DNA from: Sarcocystis neurona
Lineage: Eukaryota; Apicomplexa; Conoidasida; Eucoccidiorida; Sarcocystidae
Length of the DNA: 64,000 bases
Assembly (NCBI GenBank): GCA_000727475.1
Contig: KL647334.1
Location: forward strand, 256,394 to 320,393
Reading direction: 5' to 3'
Below the pieces are notes generated by a model, which was not told where the DNA came from, searched no databases, and saw only the letters and a program-made list of their open reading frames with translations. Both the position numbers and the translations under genes were made by a program. Of this stretch, positions 1 through 15,300 are shown one piece after another. How positions within the stretch are numbered: position 1 is the first letter of the stretch; each line of letters begins with the position of its first letter.

Positions 1-93
1 AACATTAGGTGTAGTACTAAAGCAACATGTATATATATATATATATATATAGGAGATACGTATACACGAGTGGTATTACATGTAGTACTGAAG

Positions 94-125
<32 letters not shown>

Positions 126-236
126 ATACGAGAGTATGAACTCTGTCAAGATGGCGATATGGCCATCTTAGAATATGAGAGTACTGTGCCGCAGTGGTGT
201 TTCGCTTCGGTAGAAAAAAAAGAGAGACGGCCTTAC

Positions 237-303
237 TGCTGCTTCAAGAGCCTGACGGTGCTGCTCCTTGTGCACTTGTAGTTCGACGTCCATCGCCGCC
301 TCT
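237..303 (-). CDS. Coiled-coil gene exon (last visible)
   Basis: It encodes EAAMDVELQVHKEQHRQALE then AA. Acceptor GTAACAG and donor GTAAGG; the first base completes an Arg codon from the previous exon. The gene continues past the left edge. Confidence 0.7.
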
Positions 304-3300
304 CTGTTACCCATTCCGCAGCAGCACAACACATCCCTGCAGCAGCCCTGCATGTACGCCTTTCACCACCAGGGGATATGAATGGCAGCAGCAGCACCCA
401 GCGAATCTCACCAGCAGCAGCAGCGTGAGCGTGAGAGTACCGCCAACAGCAAAGATGCAGCAGGGATGGCAGCAGCGGGGCAATCGCAGCAGCAGCACAG
501 CCGCAGCAGCACTCACAAAACAGCAACTCCAGCGACCCCACAAGAAAGGCCGGAAGAGCCACAACAGCAGGCGCAGCACAGCAGTTCTCCAGCAGCCGAG
601 AAGCGAAATACACAGGCCCTCGGGGAACAGGCCACAGCGTCGCTGTCGCAGAAGCAGCACAAGGACGGCAGCAGCAGCAGACGCGGCTGCAGCAGCAGCA
701 CCACCTCGGCGTCAGCAGCAGCAGCAGCACGTCCGCGAGTGCGGTTGCAGCAAAAACGCTACAGCCGCTTTCACCGTCAGCAGTAGCCCTCGCTGGACCT
801 TCCGGCACCCCTCGGCACGCAGCACTCAGAAGCCTGCACAGCTGCGGTGTATGTACACCCGGATCGCAATATACAAGGCAGGCCCCCACACTAGCACTGC
901 CGCGCACGTACAGCCAAATATCCCGTAATACGCACTGAGCTCTGCGCGTGAAACGGAGAGACACAACAACGTGCTCTAGTTTCCTCAAAGAAAAGAAGTC
1001 CAAACATGTGACTCAGAGTGCTGGAGCTGCTTTGCAACCAGGCCAAACGGTACACAGCTGCGGTGTACGTACACGCGAAGAGTGCGCAAAATCTCTTGAA
1101 CTCTCCGGTGTGCGAGCTGCATAAAAAGAAGGACGTCCTCTGAAGCAAAAGCCCCAGGCTGCGCGTTTGCGGTGTACGTACACCCGAACGGCTACGGAGA
1201 AGGCGATTCGGAAGCGTGCAGCCCAAGTCGCAGCAGTGCCACTTCAACGTCTTTTTTGAAGCGTTTCTTGCCACACGGTGGAGAGGGCGCCTGAATCGAC
1301 AAATCGCTAGTTATGCATGCATGTGTTTCCCCTCAAAAGACAGAGGGCCGTCAGCTCTCTGTTGTCCCGCACTTTCGTACGAAGCATGCGGTGCACGTTC
1401 ACCCAACAAGGGGATTCTCACCGTGAAACTCCATCCAACCTCCGCTGCCACCACTGCAGCAGACCAAAGTATTTCTCAAGTCTCTGGGCCACACATTTTT
1501 TTCCGTTTCCCTGCGTTGACCAGCCTCTACGAAGCAACCAACAGGTGAGCAAGTCTCCAGTGTGGGGCGTACGTACACCCGAAAAAGTCTACACCCTGTG
1601 ACTGCTGGTATGCGCAGGGGGCAATTTTTCCTTTCTTTTGCAGTCTGGGCAGAGTGGCAGCAGCGAGTCACATTTCGATGTCCAGCGTCAACCACCTTGC
1701 GGCTCGATGTGGGAGGAAGCACGGCGAGGTCGTGTGGGAAGCAGGCTGCGGTGTACGTACACCGTAGAAGTACCTGTTTTTCGCGGCTTTTTCGACTTCT
1801 ACGACGTGGAGACGGACGATCTCCCCTTCGAACTGCAGCGACTGCAGCTGTCGCAACAGTTTCTGAATTTCTTCTTCTTTCTGCTGCTGCAGCTGGCGCG
1901 ACACCCGTATCTCGTCGTCCTTCATCTTCATTCCTTTTTCGAGCTAGCCATCCCCCAGTCACACAGCACAAACACACACACCGCTCCACTCTCACTGTAC
2001 TGCGTGCACATACAAAGAGACAGCTGTTTACAGAGACATACATATATATGCGTGCCCATAGGTAGATGACAGAGAGACAGCTACACATACATACATATAT
2101 ATGTGCACGCATAGGTAGAAGAGAGATGTCTAGAGAGAGACGCAATGGCAAAGCAAATGCATGCGTAGACAGACTGTCGAGAGAAGCGCATACAGCAGCA
2201 CGTCTACGCGCATGCATCAGGAGGTGGATAGACGTTAGGTATACACATGGATTCGGGAACGGGGGTTTATAGAGAGGCAAAGACGGCCTGTGTGAGCTAC
2301 GTAGTCGCTGCATCACTTACACATTTCTGCATATATATCCTTCACGTGTACGTCCATGTGCGAACCAGATACAGAAACACGGGGGGCCGGGTGTTGCTTC
2401 TACCTTTATACGATTTGTATATACGAAGACATTTGTATCGTATATTCAGGTGGGTACGCTCGAATCAATCAAACACGTGTTGAGAAATATTTATGCGGAT
2501 ACACAGATACACAAGCTCACACACGTACCTACACATGCAGGGGCACAGGCTCGTACGCATGCAGATATATATATATGAATACATCCACATCATATATATA
2601 CGAGTGCTTCTTTATGTATATATATACATATGTATACATAGTCATATATGGATATGTAGTACACGCATGTGATGAAGACACGGCATCCACCCACACAGGC
2701 ACATGAGCAGGTATACAACGTTCCTACGTCCGGACGTATTGAATATACGCAAACCGGTAAGTATTCAAAACTGTGGTTACTTCTAGTTGATCTGCTCCAT
2801 ACGCAGAGACAGAGAGAAATCACGAGGTTTCTCAGCTGTTTTTCTCTGCGCGATGATGATGGGCTGCAGCAGCGACAGGCGCGCGATGAAAGCAGCAGAG
2901 CTGCGGAGAAGAGAAACGGGCGAGTGAAGAGACGAAGACGGAGAGACACAAAGAGACAAACGAAGAGAGATGAAGAACGGCACGAGCAGACGGTCAAAGT
3001 CCAACAGCAAGAAGAAGGTTAGGGCTTTTATGACGCGGGCGCCAGCAGCAGGCGGGAAGAAGAAAAGGGAAGCGGAATATCTGGCAGAAGCGAAGAAGTC
3101 GGGGAGAACGAGAAGGACACGAAGAAGAGGATGGGAGAGGAGCAGAAGAAACAGATGAAAAAAGGAAGAGGAGACGGAAGCGAAAGAGAAGAATACAAGA
3201 TGAAGGGAATAAGTAAGGACGGGAGGACAAGAAGACGTGCATACCTCTGCAAGACGTTGAGCGACGATGTCTCTCTCATTTTTAAACGACTGCGCTTCTG

Positions 3301-6300
3301 CTTCTGCCAGAGAAATTCGGGCCTCTGCGTCCTTCTGCCGTTGCAGCACAGCCGCGATGTGGCCGTGGCTGATTTTCTCTTGCCAGTCCTTCAAATCTTG
3401 GACGGTATGACTATGCGTACAGCAGCAGCAGCAAAGCCGGAAGAAGCAGCAGTAGCAACTTCACCGTGGGGACAAACATCTGCTGCAACAGCAGCAGCTG
3501 CAGGGGAGTGCAAGAGGAAGCAGCAGCAGGTGGGGAGGAGGAAGAAGAGGCAGCAACAGGAACAGCAGCAGCTGCACAACGGAAGAGGAAGAAGAAGAAG
3601 ACGCAGCAGCAGCAGCTGCTGCAGGGGGGAGGATAAGGAAGAAGCAGCAGCAGGGCGGCGTGCGGACCCGCAGGCGCAGCGGCCGCGTGGAGGGTAGCAG
3701 AAGCACGAGGACAACAGCGCGCAGAGAGCAGCAGCAGGGCAGGAGGAGGAACAGTGCTACTGCTGCAGCAGCGGCAATTTCAGAAAGTGGCCTCACAGCA
3801 GCAACAGCTTTGAAGAAGCAGCTGCAACAGCAGCACTGCAGTGCAGCCGCTTGCGTCGCAGCAGCAGCAGGCGTCACGTGAGCGACCAGCGCCGCAGAAG
3901 CAGAGATGTTGCAGGAGCAGAAGCGCGCCTTGGCAGCAGCAGCAGCGACGCAGGCGTGAAGCGCTCAAAAAAACAGAAGGAAGAAGTCAGAGGGAGAGTG
4001 AGACAGGGAAGCAGAGTAAGACAGAGAGAGAGAAGGGGGAGACGAGACGGCGAGAGAAGGGAGACGAGACGGCGAGGCAGGGGCAGGGGGACAGAGACGG
4101 AGACAAGAAGAGAAAGATTTACGGAGAGAGACAGAGAAAGCGAGAGACGGAGACGGCGAGGTAACGGCAGCGAAAACGACACAGAGAAGATTCCAAGAAA
4201 AACGGAGACGGAGACAGGGGAGAGGAAGAGAGGATGAAAGACAGCCACGAAAGTGAAAGGGAGACGGAGAACCGCGGAGGGCGACACAAACACAGAGGGA
4301 GACGCGGAGACAGCGTGGGGGAGAGACGGAGACAGAAGTGCAGACGAAACGGAGAGGAGAACGAGGGGGAGACGGAGACACGGAGACAGAGAGAGAAGGT
4401 GGATACGTTCGAGGAAGGATATCGACGCCAGCACACGGCGCGCCTGCAGACGCATGCCTCTATAAAGGTGCACATACACGGATATGTAGCTAGACAGTCA
4501 GAGAGGCAAACGTGCCAGAAAAAAGGGAGACGGAGACAGAAGGGGGGACGGAGACAGGGGGGGAGACGGAGACAGAGGGGAGACGGAGACAGGGATGGAG
4601 AGGGAGACGGAGACAGAGGGGGAGAGGGAGACGGAGAGGGAGACAGACAGGTAAGGAGAGAGGTGGAGACGGACAGAGACGGAGACAGACAGAGATGGAG
4701 ACAGAGAGAGATGGAGACAGAGAAGGAGAGAGAGACAGACAGAGAGGGAGACGGAGACATACGGAGAGGGAGACGTGAAGTTTTTGTAGTGGGAGGTGTG
4801 ACGTACTTGAGTTCGTAGAGCTGCTCTTCCTTCCTGGCGAGCTGCGTCTGCAAGGAGTGAATTACCCGCGTTTTCTTTTCGAGTTCGTACTGCAGCACGT
4901 TGACAAGGGCACTCGAACAGAAGAGGGAGACTTCTTGCTGCTTCACAAGAAGGGAGACGAGCGAAAATGAGTGGCCCCTCCGTGTGTAAATGGACGCCCT
5001 TGCAGAGAAGAAAAAAGAAAGTGAACACAGAGAGAGACACCGAGACAGAGACGGAGACACAGAAAGCGGAGACACACATGCCGTGAACAAACACGTTGCC
5101 TTGGAAGAGAAGAGAAAACACATACATACATATATATATGTAATATACGCACACGTACGATTTCGCGGATATATAGCTGGAGACAAAGATTGAACGAAGA
5201 GAGAAAATAGATACACACATACATATATATATATGTATGCATGTATACAGGAGATACTAAGGAATGCCGGTTGAGGGGACCTATGTGGCTCCAGTGCATG
5301 CAAATACATATATTTATTTATTGCTATGTACGCAGACAGAAGAAGAGAGAACATCCACACGCGTACACACACACACATATACAGAGGAAGAGTATATCCA
5401 CACACATTCAGAGAGGGAGAGACGGAGTATAGACGCATCCACAGACATATATATATGTGCAGAGGCTACCCAGGAATGGGGGTGTCACGCATGCGAACAC
5501 ACATATATAGATATGGCTACATCTACAGAGAGAAGAAAGGATAGAGAATACACACACACATACTCACGGAGATATACATATAGAGAATAGACACACAGAG
5601 AGATATATATATATATGCAAGCTGAAGCACCTGTGTGGCTGCTGCGCATGCAAATACATATATATGTGCGTGGCTATCTATAGAGAAGAACGGGGAGAGA
5701 ATCGATACACAGAGACAGACATATTACTTAGAGGAGACTCAGACACACTACTATGCATGCAAATAAATGTGTATATATGTACGTAGACACATACTGTAAG
5801 TATAAATATGAGCTACGTAGCATACAGGTGGCAATAGGATACATGCAGGAAGTAGAGAACTCTGAATATAGGCATGCGCACAAACTACAAACAGAGGGCA
5901 TTCTCGATCATTTATATATCTCTCCTTTCAAGCAGAACACACACACAGGATCCACGCATGCACGTATAAATATATGGCACGCACACACACGTATATCCAT
6001 TTAGACCTGTGCAATGCAGACACGAAAGTAGGGAGGAACACACCCTGCAGCGTCTGTATGTATTTATGTGTCCTGCATGCGGTTCGCCGACGCAGCTGTG
6101 GATAAACGTGTCTTCATACGTATAGAGCCGGCCGGACATTTCCGTCTAAAAAGAGGAAAATATACGTCCCTCGGGTAGGGGAGTTATCGATGCGAAAGAG
6201 CCGCACCCGCATGCTGCTGCCGCAGCAAAACAACCCTCCGCATGCAGGGCTGGTGGCCGCGTTTTCGTTTCACGCGCGTTTCAGCAGGGAGAAGCGAGTC

Positions 6301-9300
6301 AGCAACGCAGAAGAAGAAATGGAGAGGAAAGGACGACGGACGAAAAAGATGGAAAATGTTCTTCTTCGAATCCCCACACTTCTGTACCTTCACCTCTCAT
6401 ATGAAGCGTTCCTCCGCAACCGAAACGCGGACATATTCACACACACAAACGTACACACTTACGCACATCGATACTTCCTCCATACACAGGCTCCCACATT
6501 CATATATACATGTATGTTTAAAGATGCATGCATATACATACATATATATATGTATGCATAGAGTTATACCTACACACACACACACACATGCGTGTATTCA
6601 TGTATGTATGTATGTGTTCATGTGTGTGTGGATACAGTCGTATACATATATATGGAGAGCTATATACACGAACATACATACATATATATGTTGATAGAAG
6701 AGTATACGAATAAATACAGACACACACTATCTACTCACGTCCATAGTGTGTACAGGAAACTCTAACATACATGCATTGACGTATCATACTAATATATACA
6801 CACATACGTGTACATATACTAACACATATGTATATATATGTGTGTGTATACATGAGTATATGTAGGAATACAGGTCAAAGAAAGTACGTAGATTACCACG
6901 TGTAATATGTTTATGAAACTCATCTATATGTATACGAAAGTGTGTTGGCGTGTATGTATATGTGTGTGTGGGTATGCATGCATGCATCGTCTATGCGTCG
7001 CACACGAAGAAGTAGAATTTCTCCGTGGGAAGTGGATGTCTGTGAAGCGAGGACCCGCTTTCTTCAGAAGGGAAGTCAACAGGCAGCAAGGTGGAGAACA
7101 AAGAGACGGGGACGAAGTAGAAGAAGAAGAAGAGGACGAAGGGAAGGGGGGGAGGGGCCGTCGTCGGGCGAGTGGAAACTGAACGAGAAGAGCAGCAGCG
7201 ACAGCAGAGGAAAGACAGGGAAGTTCTGCTGCGAGGGAGAAGTAGATGGAAGGCAGGAGAAAGGACGTGAAGTTCCTCACTGCAATGCGCTGCTTCTCCA
7301 TCTCTTGTTCTGCAACTTCCGTCTGAGCGAGTCCCACCAGCGACGCCTGATGCCTGCAGCATATAATACGACCAAAGAAGTGGCAACCCACCTGTGACGG
7401 CAGCAGCAACCACAGCGAGAGCAGCAGCAACAGCAACAGCGGCAGTAATAGCAGCAGCAGCGTTGACAGCAACAGCGGCAGTAATAGCAGCAGCAGCGAT
7501 GACAGCAACACCAGCAGCAGCAAGGCCCACAGCAGCAGCAATGACAGCAACAGCAGCAGGGCGACCAACAGCAGCAGCAGTCCATTTATTTCCCGTGTGA
7601 AGGTGGAGCATTTCTTGGTGTATTCGCGGCTCCGCTCTTCAGCAACGAATACGCTTCCTTTCTGTCGTAGTCCCTACTACTACCTCTCCTTCTCTTCTTC
7701 TCCTTCTCTCTGCTGGCGCTTCGCTCTTGAATCTACACAGAGACAGAGAAAGTAAGGGAGAGAAGAAGAGGGCGAACTCTAATGTCCACACGTATACCTT
7801 CCCAAGAAAACACACATGCATATATATATATGTGAGAACTCTCCAGGCGCTTGCACATATCTGCTGGCTTCCAAAGTATACGGGAAGGGAGACACACAGA
7901 CGCAGAAACACAGAGATATATACAACCACACGCACATACGCACATATTCGTATACATTCATATAGAGAGAACTGGAGAGCAAACGGGATACACAGAGCAA
8001 AAGAGACGTAGACAGAGATATCCATACACATATATATTTATATATACAGAGTGGTGGAGACACACACATAGAGAGACGTAGAGAGACGCACATGCATATA
8101 CATGTATAGACACAAATAGATACATACGTACATACTCATATACGCACATATATATATGTATACATGTGTATTTGTATATATATGTATATATAGATTTGGA
8201 GACAGAGAGAGACACAGGTAGACAAAGATACGGGTATACATATGTACAGAAAGAGAGAGGAAAATTATATACGCATGCAGAGAGAGAGAGGCAGATAAAT
8301 ACATAGACAGAGATCTAGGCAAAGACAGAGATATATATATATATATGCACATATTGAACAGGTGCATAGATATGTTGTCATACGTATATGTATGGAAAGA
8401 TATACATGTATATGTAGAGAGAGAGGGGGGGAAGAAATCCGTATGGCGAGGTATGAAGCCTGTCACGTACAGCAGCGTATAAGCACGTACATATATAGAA
8501 TTATCAACAGAGAGACGGAGTTCAATAGCACAGACATTGACAGTCACACATATATATATGTAGTTGTGTGGTGCGTAGATCAGGGAAGGGAAGAGAAACC
8601 AGATGCACGCGCTCGCGTCCCTTTTGACGCTGCTGTTCTGCTAGTGCTGCTGCCAGTGACTGTTGCAGCGTTTGCTTCTCCTGCGCCGCTGCCGCTGCTG
8701 CGTATCAGAGCTGCGCAGGGCTGCTGCTGCCCTCCCTTCCCTCTGGCTCGCGTCCTTCACCCGTCGCCACTTGGTGCCGCTGCTGCTGCCCGTGCTGCTG
8801 CTGCTGTTTGTGCTGCTGCTGGTGCCTGTGCTGCTGCTGCTGTCTGTGTTGGTGCTCTCTGTACTGCTGCTGGTGCCTGTGCTGCTGCTGCTGTCTGTGT
8901 TGGTGCTCTCTGTACTGCTGCTGCTGCCTGTGCTGCTGCTGCCGCTGCCTCTGCTGCTGCCGCTGCCTCTGCTGCTGCCGCTGCCTGTGCTGCTGCTGCC
9001 GCTGCCTCTGCTGCTGCCGCTGCCTCTGCTGCTGCTGCGATTTGTACTGCTGCTGCTGTTTTTGGTGCTACTGCTGCTCACCGTTGGGTGTCTCGATAAA
9101 GGGACTCGTTGAAAGCGTTTTGCTGCTGCTTGAGAGAAATGCAAATCTGCTGGGCTTCAACGACTTGCTGCTGTAGCTGCGCGTTCTCTTTGGCTGCGAT
9201 GCGGAGCGCCGCGTGCAGACTCCCGGCTTCTTCATCCTTCTGGCTGCAGCAGCAGCAGCAGCAAGCGGGGGACACACCAGCAGCAGCAGTGAGGCAGAAG

Positions 9301-12300
9301 AAGCAACAGCGGTAGAGTCGTGACAGAGAAGAAGCAGCAGCAGCAGAAGGAAGCGCGACAGAAGAAAAGCAGGCAACAAGGTCAGGGCAGGAGAAGCGAA
9401 GAATTTGGAGAGAAAAGCGGTGACGCAGCAGTACAAGGAAAAGGAGGCTGTCTTAAGAAGGCGAGAGAAAGAGGCAGGACCAGCAGCAGCAGCAGACGCA
9501 GACAAAGCGGCGAAAATGTGAGGGGAAGTCGTCCGGTGGCAGGTGAGGCCGCACCGGCAGCAGCAGTACATCTACATACGGAAGAGTAGCAGCAGGAAGA
9601 GTAGCAGCAGGAAGAGCAGCAGCAAAGCAGCGGGAGAACAACAGCAAGAGCAGGGAAAGCAGTATAAGTGAGAACAGCAGCCTACCCAGAGAAGAAGCGA
9701 AGAAGGCAGCAGCAGAAGCCGAAGCCTGAGCAGGAGGAAGAGGAGGGAACGCAATAGCAGCAGCAGCAACAGCACCAAGAGTAGCACCAGAGGAAGAAGC
9801 AGCAGCAGCAAGGACAGCAAGGTGAAGCTGAGGAAGAGCAGGAGGAGGAGGAGCAGGGGAAAGGACGAGGAGAAGCAGTCGTTGTAGAGAAGAACATGCA
9901 GACAATTCGCTTGACTTCGTAGTGAACTTACATGAGAAGATCGCGGAGAGAAAGTATTTGGCAATCCTGGACGTGTACCACATGCTTCAGCCGCTGAAAG
10001 AACGCAGGGAAGCGCAGGGAAATGATGGGAGAGTGTGAGGGCAGAAGAAGCACAGAGACACGGAGAAGTAAAGGAGCCGAGGCGACGGAGGATAGCGGAA
10101 AGCACGAATGGGGAGGGTAGAAGCGAAACGAGAGGAAAATACCGGAGACAGGGAGACAGAGACAGGTGCACAGCAAGAAGCGGAATCGAAAGAAGAAGGA
10201 GCCTTCGCGAGAGAGTGCTCCGTACAAGAGAACCGTACCAGCAGCAAAGGCAGCAGAAAGGCACCAGCAAAGGCAGCAGCACAGGCAGCAGCAAAGGCAT
10301 CAGCAAAGGCAGCAGAAAGGCAGCAGCAAAGGCAGCAGCAAAGGCAGCAGCACAGGCAGCAGCACAGGCAGCAGAAAGGCAGCAGCACAGGCAGCAGAAA
10401 GGCAGCAGCAAAGGCAGCAGAAAGGCAGCAGCAAAGGCAGCAGAAAGGCAGCAGCAAAGGCAGCAGAAAGGCAGCAGCAAAGGCAGCAGAAAGGCAGCAG
10501 CAAAGGCAGCAGCCCCACAACGAATGAGAAGACTTCAAGGGGAAGACGATGAAGAACCGCCACCCAGAGACAGCGACAGAGACAGGGGGAGACAAAAGGC
10601 GGGGCAAAAAAAGAGGGGAAGAGACACAGAGAGACAGACAGGTCGACAAAGGGAGACCCGCGCTGACAGCGAAGAGAGACGGAAGCTTGCGCGCGTCTCC
10701 AGAGTCGAAGGGAAAGGCAAAGCGACGGCACCCCACGCAAGAGCAGCAGCAAGACAGACGCGCAAAGACCGAGCAGCAACTTGCGAAGTTGCGGGAGGGA
10801 GAGAAGGGCAGTCATCCACACACACCCGTCACCGGCAGATGAGGAGACGTACGCAGCAAACAGACATTCAGAGGCGAATAGGAGGGTGCAGAAACTACAC
10901 AGAAACGACGACGACACACACATGCAAATATGAGAGAGTCACACATGGAGACGGAGACAGCGAGACAGGGAAAAGGAGACACACAGGTGTCTAGACGAAA
11001 CTTACAGTGGACACATGAATATATATAGAGAGAGAGGGAGAAAGAAATATAGATGTAAATATATGTGGGGGACACGCATTGATACACAGATGTACACACA
11101 CATATCTCAATAGAGAGGGCCATACATACAGAGACTCACGGAGAGAGACACACACACACGCATAACATATATATATGTAAACAGAGTTGCCAGGTATAGA
11201 CACACATATATATATGTGTAGAGACAAATACACGAGTAGATAAGAGAGTCATCCGTAGACAAATGTATAGATACCTGAATGTAGATATAGAGAGTTACAG
11301 GTATGGGGAGAGCAAGACAGACACACACATACATATAGATATATAGGTAGACACAGCTGACACAGGTGGAGAGTACACATATTAGGAGATGCTCGAAGAA
11401 GTACTACGTAGATGAGATCAACCAGCAGAGAAATAGGTGAATATCTCACCATAGAAGTAGAGGGTCAGAGATAGGGACACGTGCATATATATGTGTAGAT
11501 CGATGGAGACATATACATATATATGCATGCATATGTGAAGGTATATAGAGACCGACCAACAGGCAAGAGTACTTGCATGCATATCTCTGTGTAGACACGT
11601 GGTTTCTATCTACGTAGACGTATAGACAGATACAGATAGAGAGAGACACAGAAACGTAGAAACAGACAGATATACGAGGAGATGTAGACACGTGTCTATA
11701 TTATGTAGGCACACGTGGACACATATGTATCTACACATAGCTGTAGATACAGACACACGCAGAGAGACACGCGTGAAGACACTCCTTTATATATATGCAG
11801 AGACACAGGGAGGGAGACACGGAGACGGAGACACGGGGGAGACAGAGGGAGGGAGACACGGGGGACACAGGGAGGGAGACACGGAGAGGGAGACACGGAG
11901 AGGGAGACACGGAGAGGGAGACATGGAGAGGGAGACATGGAGAGAGAAAACAGCAGGTGTTATGTAGAGAAGTACCACATATTCACATATAGACGCATAT
12001 ATATTAATTACAGTATATATGTGTACATTCCTTGACTCTATTCTACACGTTTGAGTAGTTCTCCAGGCGTCCCCACACAAACTTTCTACAAAACGCAGGA
12101 AATTTACATCGATGAAAGGACCAACTTGCAATCACTCCTCGAAATGCAGAGACACGCGCTTCATCCTCAATATCCTACGAAGAAACACACATATACATAT
12201 ATATATGCAGCTGCACATATATATATTCTCTCCGTATAGTTTGTATCTGTAGTCAACCGAGTATACAAATATATTCATGCATGCACATATATGTATGTCT

Positions 12301-15300
12301 ATACGTACACGTGTGCACATATATATATATGTAGTCCATCGGGCAGATATATATATATAGTCCATCGAGTAGGTAGCTTCAGAGATGTACAGTGAATATC
12401 ATCTCTACATATCATATATGTACAGAGGGTCAATGAGGTGTATACATATATACATATATATACGTGCATGTCCTCCATGTCCCATGTGTGTATATTTATT
12501 TCATGTATATAGAGGGCGGAAAAGTCAACCCAGGTGTATAAATAGATAGGTATAGTCAATCTTGTGTGCACGTGTATACTCGGCGTAGATATTGAAGATA
12601 CATATATGCGAGTGTCCTTCACAACATATGTGCATATTGTATAATCAATCGGGTACATACACGTATACGTATATATATGTATACATGTATATATATACGA
12701 TCAAGGGGTGACAATGTATGTGTACACGTATGTGTCAGCATCAGCTACTATATACATATAGGCGACTGATCATAACACGGTAACACCAAATATATATATA
12801 TATACGTGGTCTTCTGAATACGTCTCCAAGATGGACATATATATATAAAGAGAGAGAATATAGTGTGATGAAGACAAATACACATCTATACATATATATA
12901 TAGGTATCTTTATGATCTAAACTTCCACACGGATAGATATATATAGAGAGTGTATAGAGAGAGGGGATCAACTGCTGCAGATGAGACGCTGCCCTTTTCG
13001 AAGGTATTCGGTGGAAGCTGCAGAAAACGCATTTCCTCACGTGTTGAGAGGGGGAGACGGAGGTGTCACGCAGCAGCAGTTACGAACACGTCTGTAGAGA
13101 TGGACACCCGTCAGTATACATATATTTACCGCCATACATATACACACCTTACATATGCATATATATGTTTATACTGTACGAGGCTATACATATATGTGTA
13201 CGCCATGCAGATACTCTGCTGTACACCGATGGAGTAGTCGCGAGAATAAATATATGCGCATGCAAGTATAAAGGCGAAGCACACCACCATTGAGGCCACA
13301 TATATATATGCAGTATACACGTGTACATACACATATATGTATGTATATATCAGACGCAGGTAGAGCTACGTATGTAGATAAGGAGATGGATATACGATTG
13401 CACCGTATGTATACGCATACAGAGACATGCACGCATGCATGCACGCACGCGTATAAACGTATTTCTCTCTCTCTCTCTGTCTTTCTCTCTATCTCTCTAT
13501 ATAGACGCATACATGCATGCGTATGTGTACAAGCATATTCTCCCGGTATTGAAGCACACTTTTATATGTAGACTTTGCACGTATCCAAAGCGTCGGAGAA
13601 GAAGACTCCTACGGTCGCCCGGACTCCTTCACGCTGCGCTGTTCAGCTCGGGAGACAGGAGGGTAGACGGAGACGGAGACACGGGGGAGACGCAGGTAGA
13701 GGAGGAGACGGGGAGAGACAGCGACGGAGACACGAAGAGACGGAGAGCGCCTCGGACGGGGCGACACATAAATCTTCCTGTGCTGCATGCAAGGAGAGAG
13801 GACGTGTGGGGTGGTATATACAGTTCAGAGAGGAAGGAGGGCAGTCGCCGCCTACCTGCAGCGCAGCAGCGTCAGTAGGTCTGCAAGTAGCACGTTCTGC
13901 TGCAGTGGAAAGGAAACGCTGCGAGTCTCCATCCGTGTCCTCGTCTGCCGCTCGCATGCGTTGCTGCTGCAGCAGTTCTGCTCTCAGGGGGTCGGCAGCA
14001 GCAGCAGCAGCGGCTTCCGTCGCGAGCCGCTGCTGCTTCTCTCTGCTGGCGATTCTGTTCTCGTCGAAGAGAGGCGATTCAGCAGCAGCAGCAGCCTCCG
14101 GATCTGCTGCTGTTGCTGCTGCTGTCGCGTCAGCAACGGCTGCTGCTGTCTTGGTGCCTGTTGCTGCCGCAGCTTCGCGGCGGGGTTTGCTGCTGCTGCT
14201 TCTTCTCCGACGCCCATTGCTATAGCGCCGCCGCCCAGCAGCTGCTCCCGCAGCAGAGCTGCTGCTTCTCCCTGCTGCTTCTGCCATGTTATCTGCTCCG
14301 TCGATCATCCGTTTCTCTTCGCCTGCCTTCCCTCCGCTGTGCGCGCCAGTCCGCTCGCTGCTGCTCCGCAGTGGCACGACGCTTCGCGAGCTGCTGCTGC
14401 TTCGTCTTCCGTATCTCTCGCTTTTGCTACTGCTGCTGCTCCTTCTTCGGTGTCTCCCGCTTCTGCTGCTGCTTCTGCGGTGCCTGCTGCTACTGCTGCT
14501 GCTTCCTCTTCGCCTGGCTTGGCTGCTTGTTCTGCGTCTTCTGCTGCTGCTGCGTGGGGTGGTGTGGGGTCTGCTGCCGGCGATTTGCTGCAGCCAAGTG
14601 GAGGAAGCAGCCGAAGCAGAGCCACAGGAAAAAGTGTTTCGTTGCCGCTGCCGCGCAGCACCAGGTCGGGCTTCCCGTTCTTCTCCCCCCCTTGCGCTTG
14701 CTGCTGCTTCTGCTGCTTCTGCTGCAGTCGTCTGATTCCTCTCCTTCGGCTGCTCCCCCATCGCCCTGCTGCTGCTGTTGCCTCTGCTTCCTGAAAGAGC
14801 TGCTGCTGCTGCTTCTTCCGCATTCGTAGGAGAACGCAGCGCAGCTGCTGCTGCAGCCACCGCAGCTGCAGCGCATGCAGCAGCTTCCTCTGCGTCTGCC
14901 AGTGCAGCCCTTTGCTGCTCTGCTTCTCGGTGGGAGTACCGCAGGCGAAGTTGCTCAGAAAATTCAGCTGCCGCTGCAGCCACGGCGGCAGCAGGCAGCC
15001 CCGCAGGAGACGAACAACAAGAAGAAGAAAACGGCGAAGCGCGGGGAGAAGAAATGGCAGGGGCTTCTGATGCAGCAGGGAAGCCAGAAGAAGCGGCAGC
15101 AGCACCAGGGCGCAGAAGAGACGCTAGAGGGGAAAAAGAAGGTGGGGCAGAAGAACAAATGCGCGAAGATGAGAAAGCAGAGGAAGAGGAAGCAGCGGTA
15201 CGCTGTGGGGAGACCGCCGTAGGAGAAGAAGAAGCAGCAGCAGGAATATTTGTCCCACTCTTACACGGTGCAAGAGACGCCACAGGACAAGAGAAGCAAC

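Noticed and set aside
10035..10994. A 319-codon + frame over the AAAGGCAGCAG array
   Set aside because: Open only because the repeat lacks stops; it lies in an intron of the minus-strand gene.
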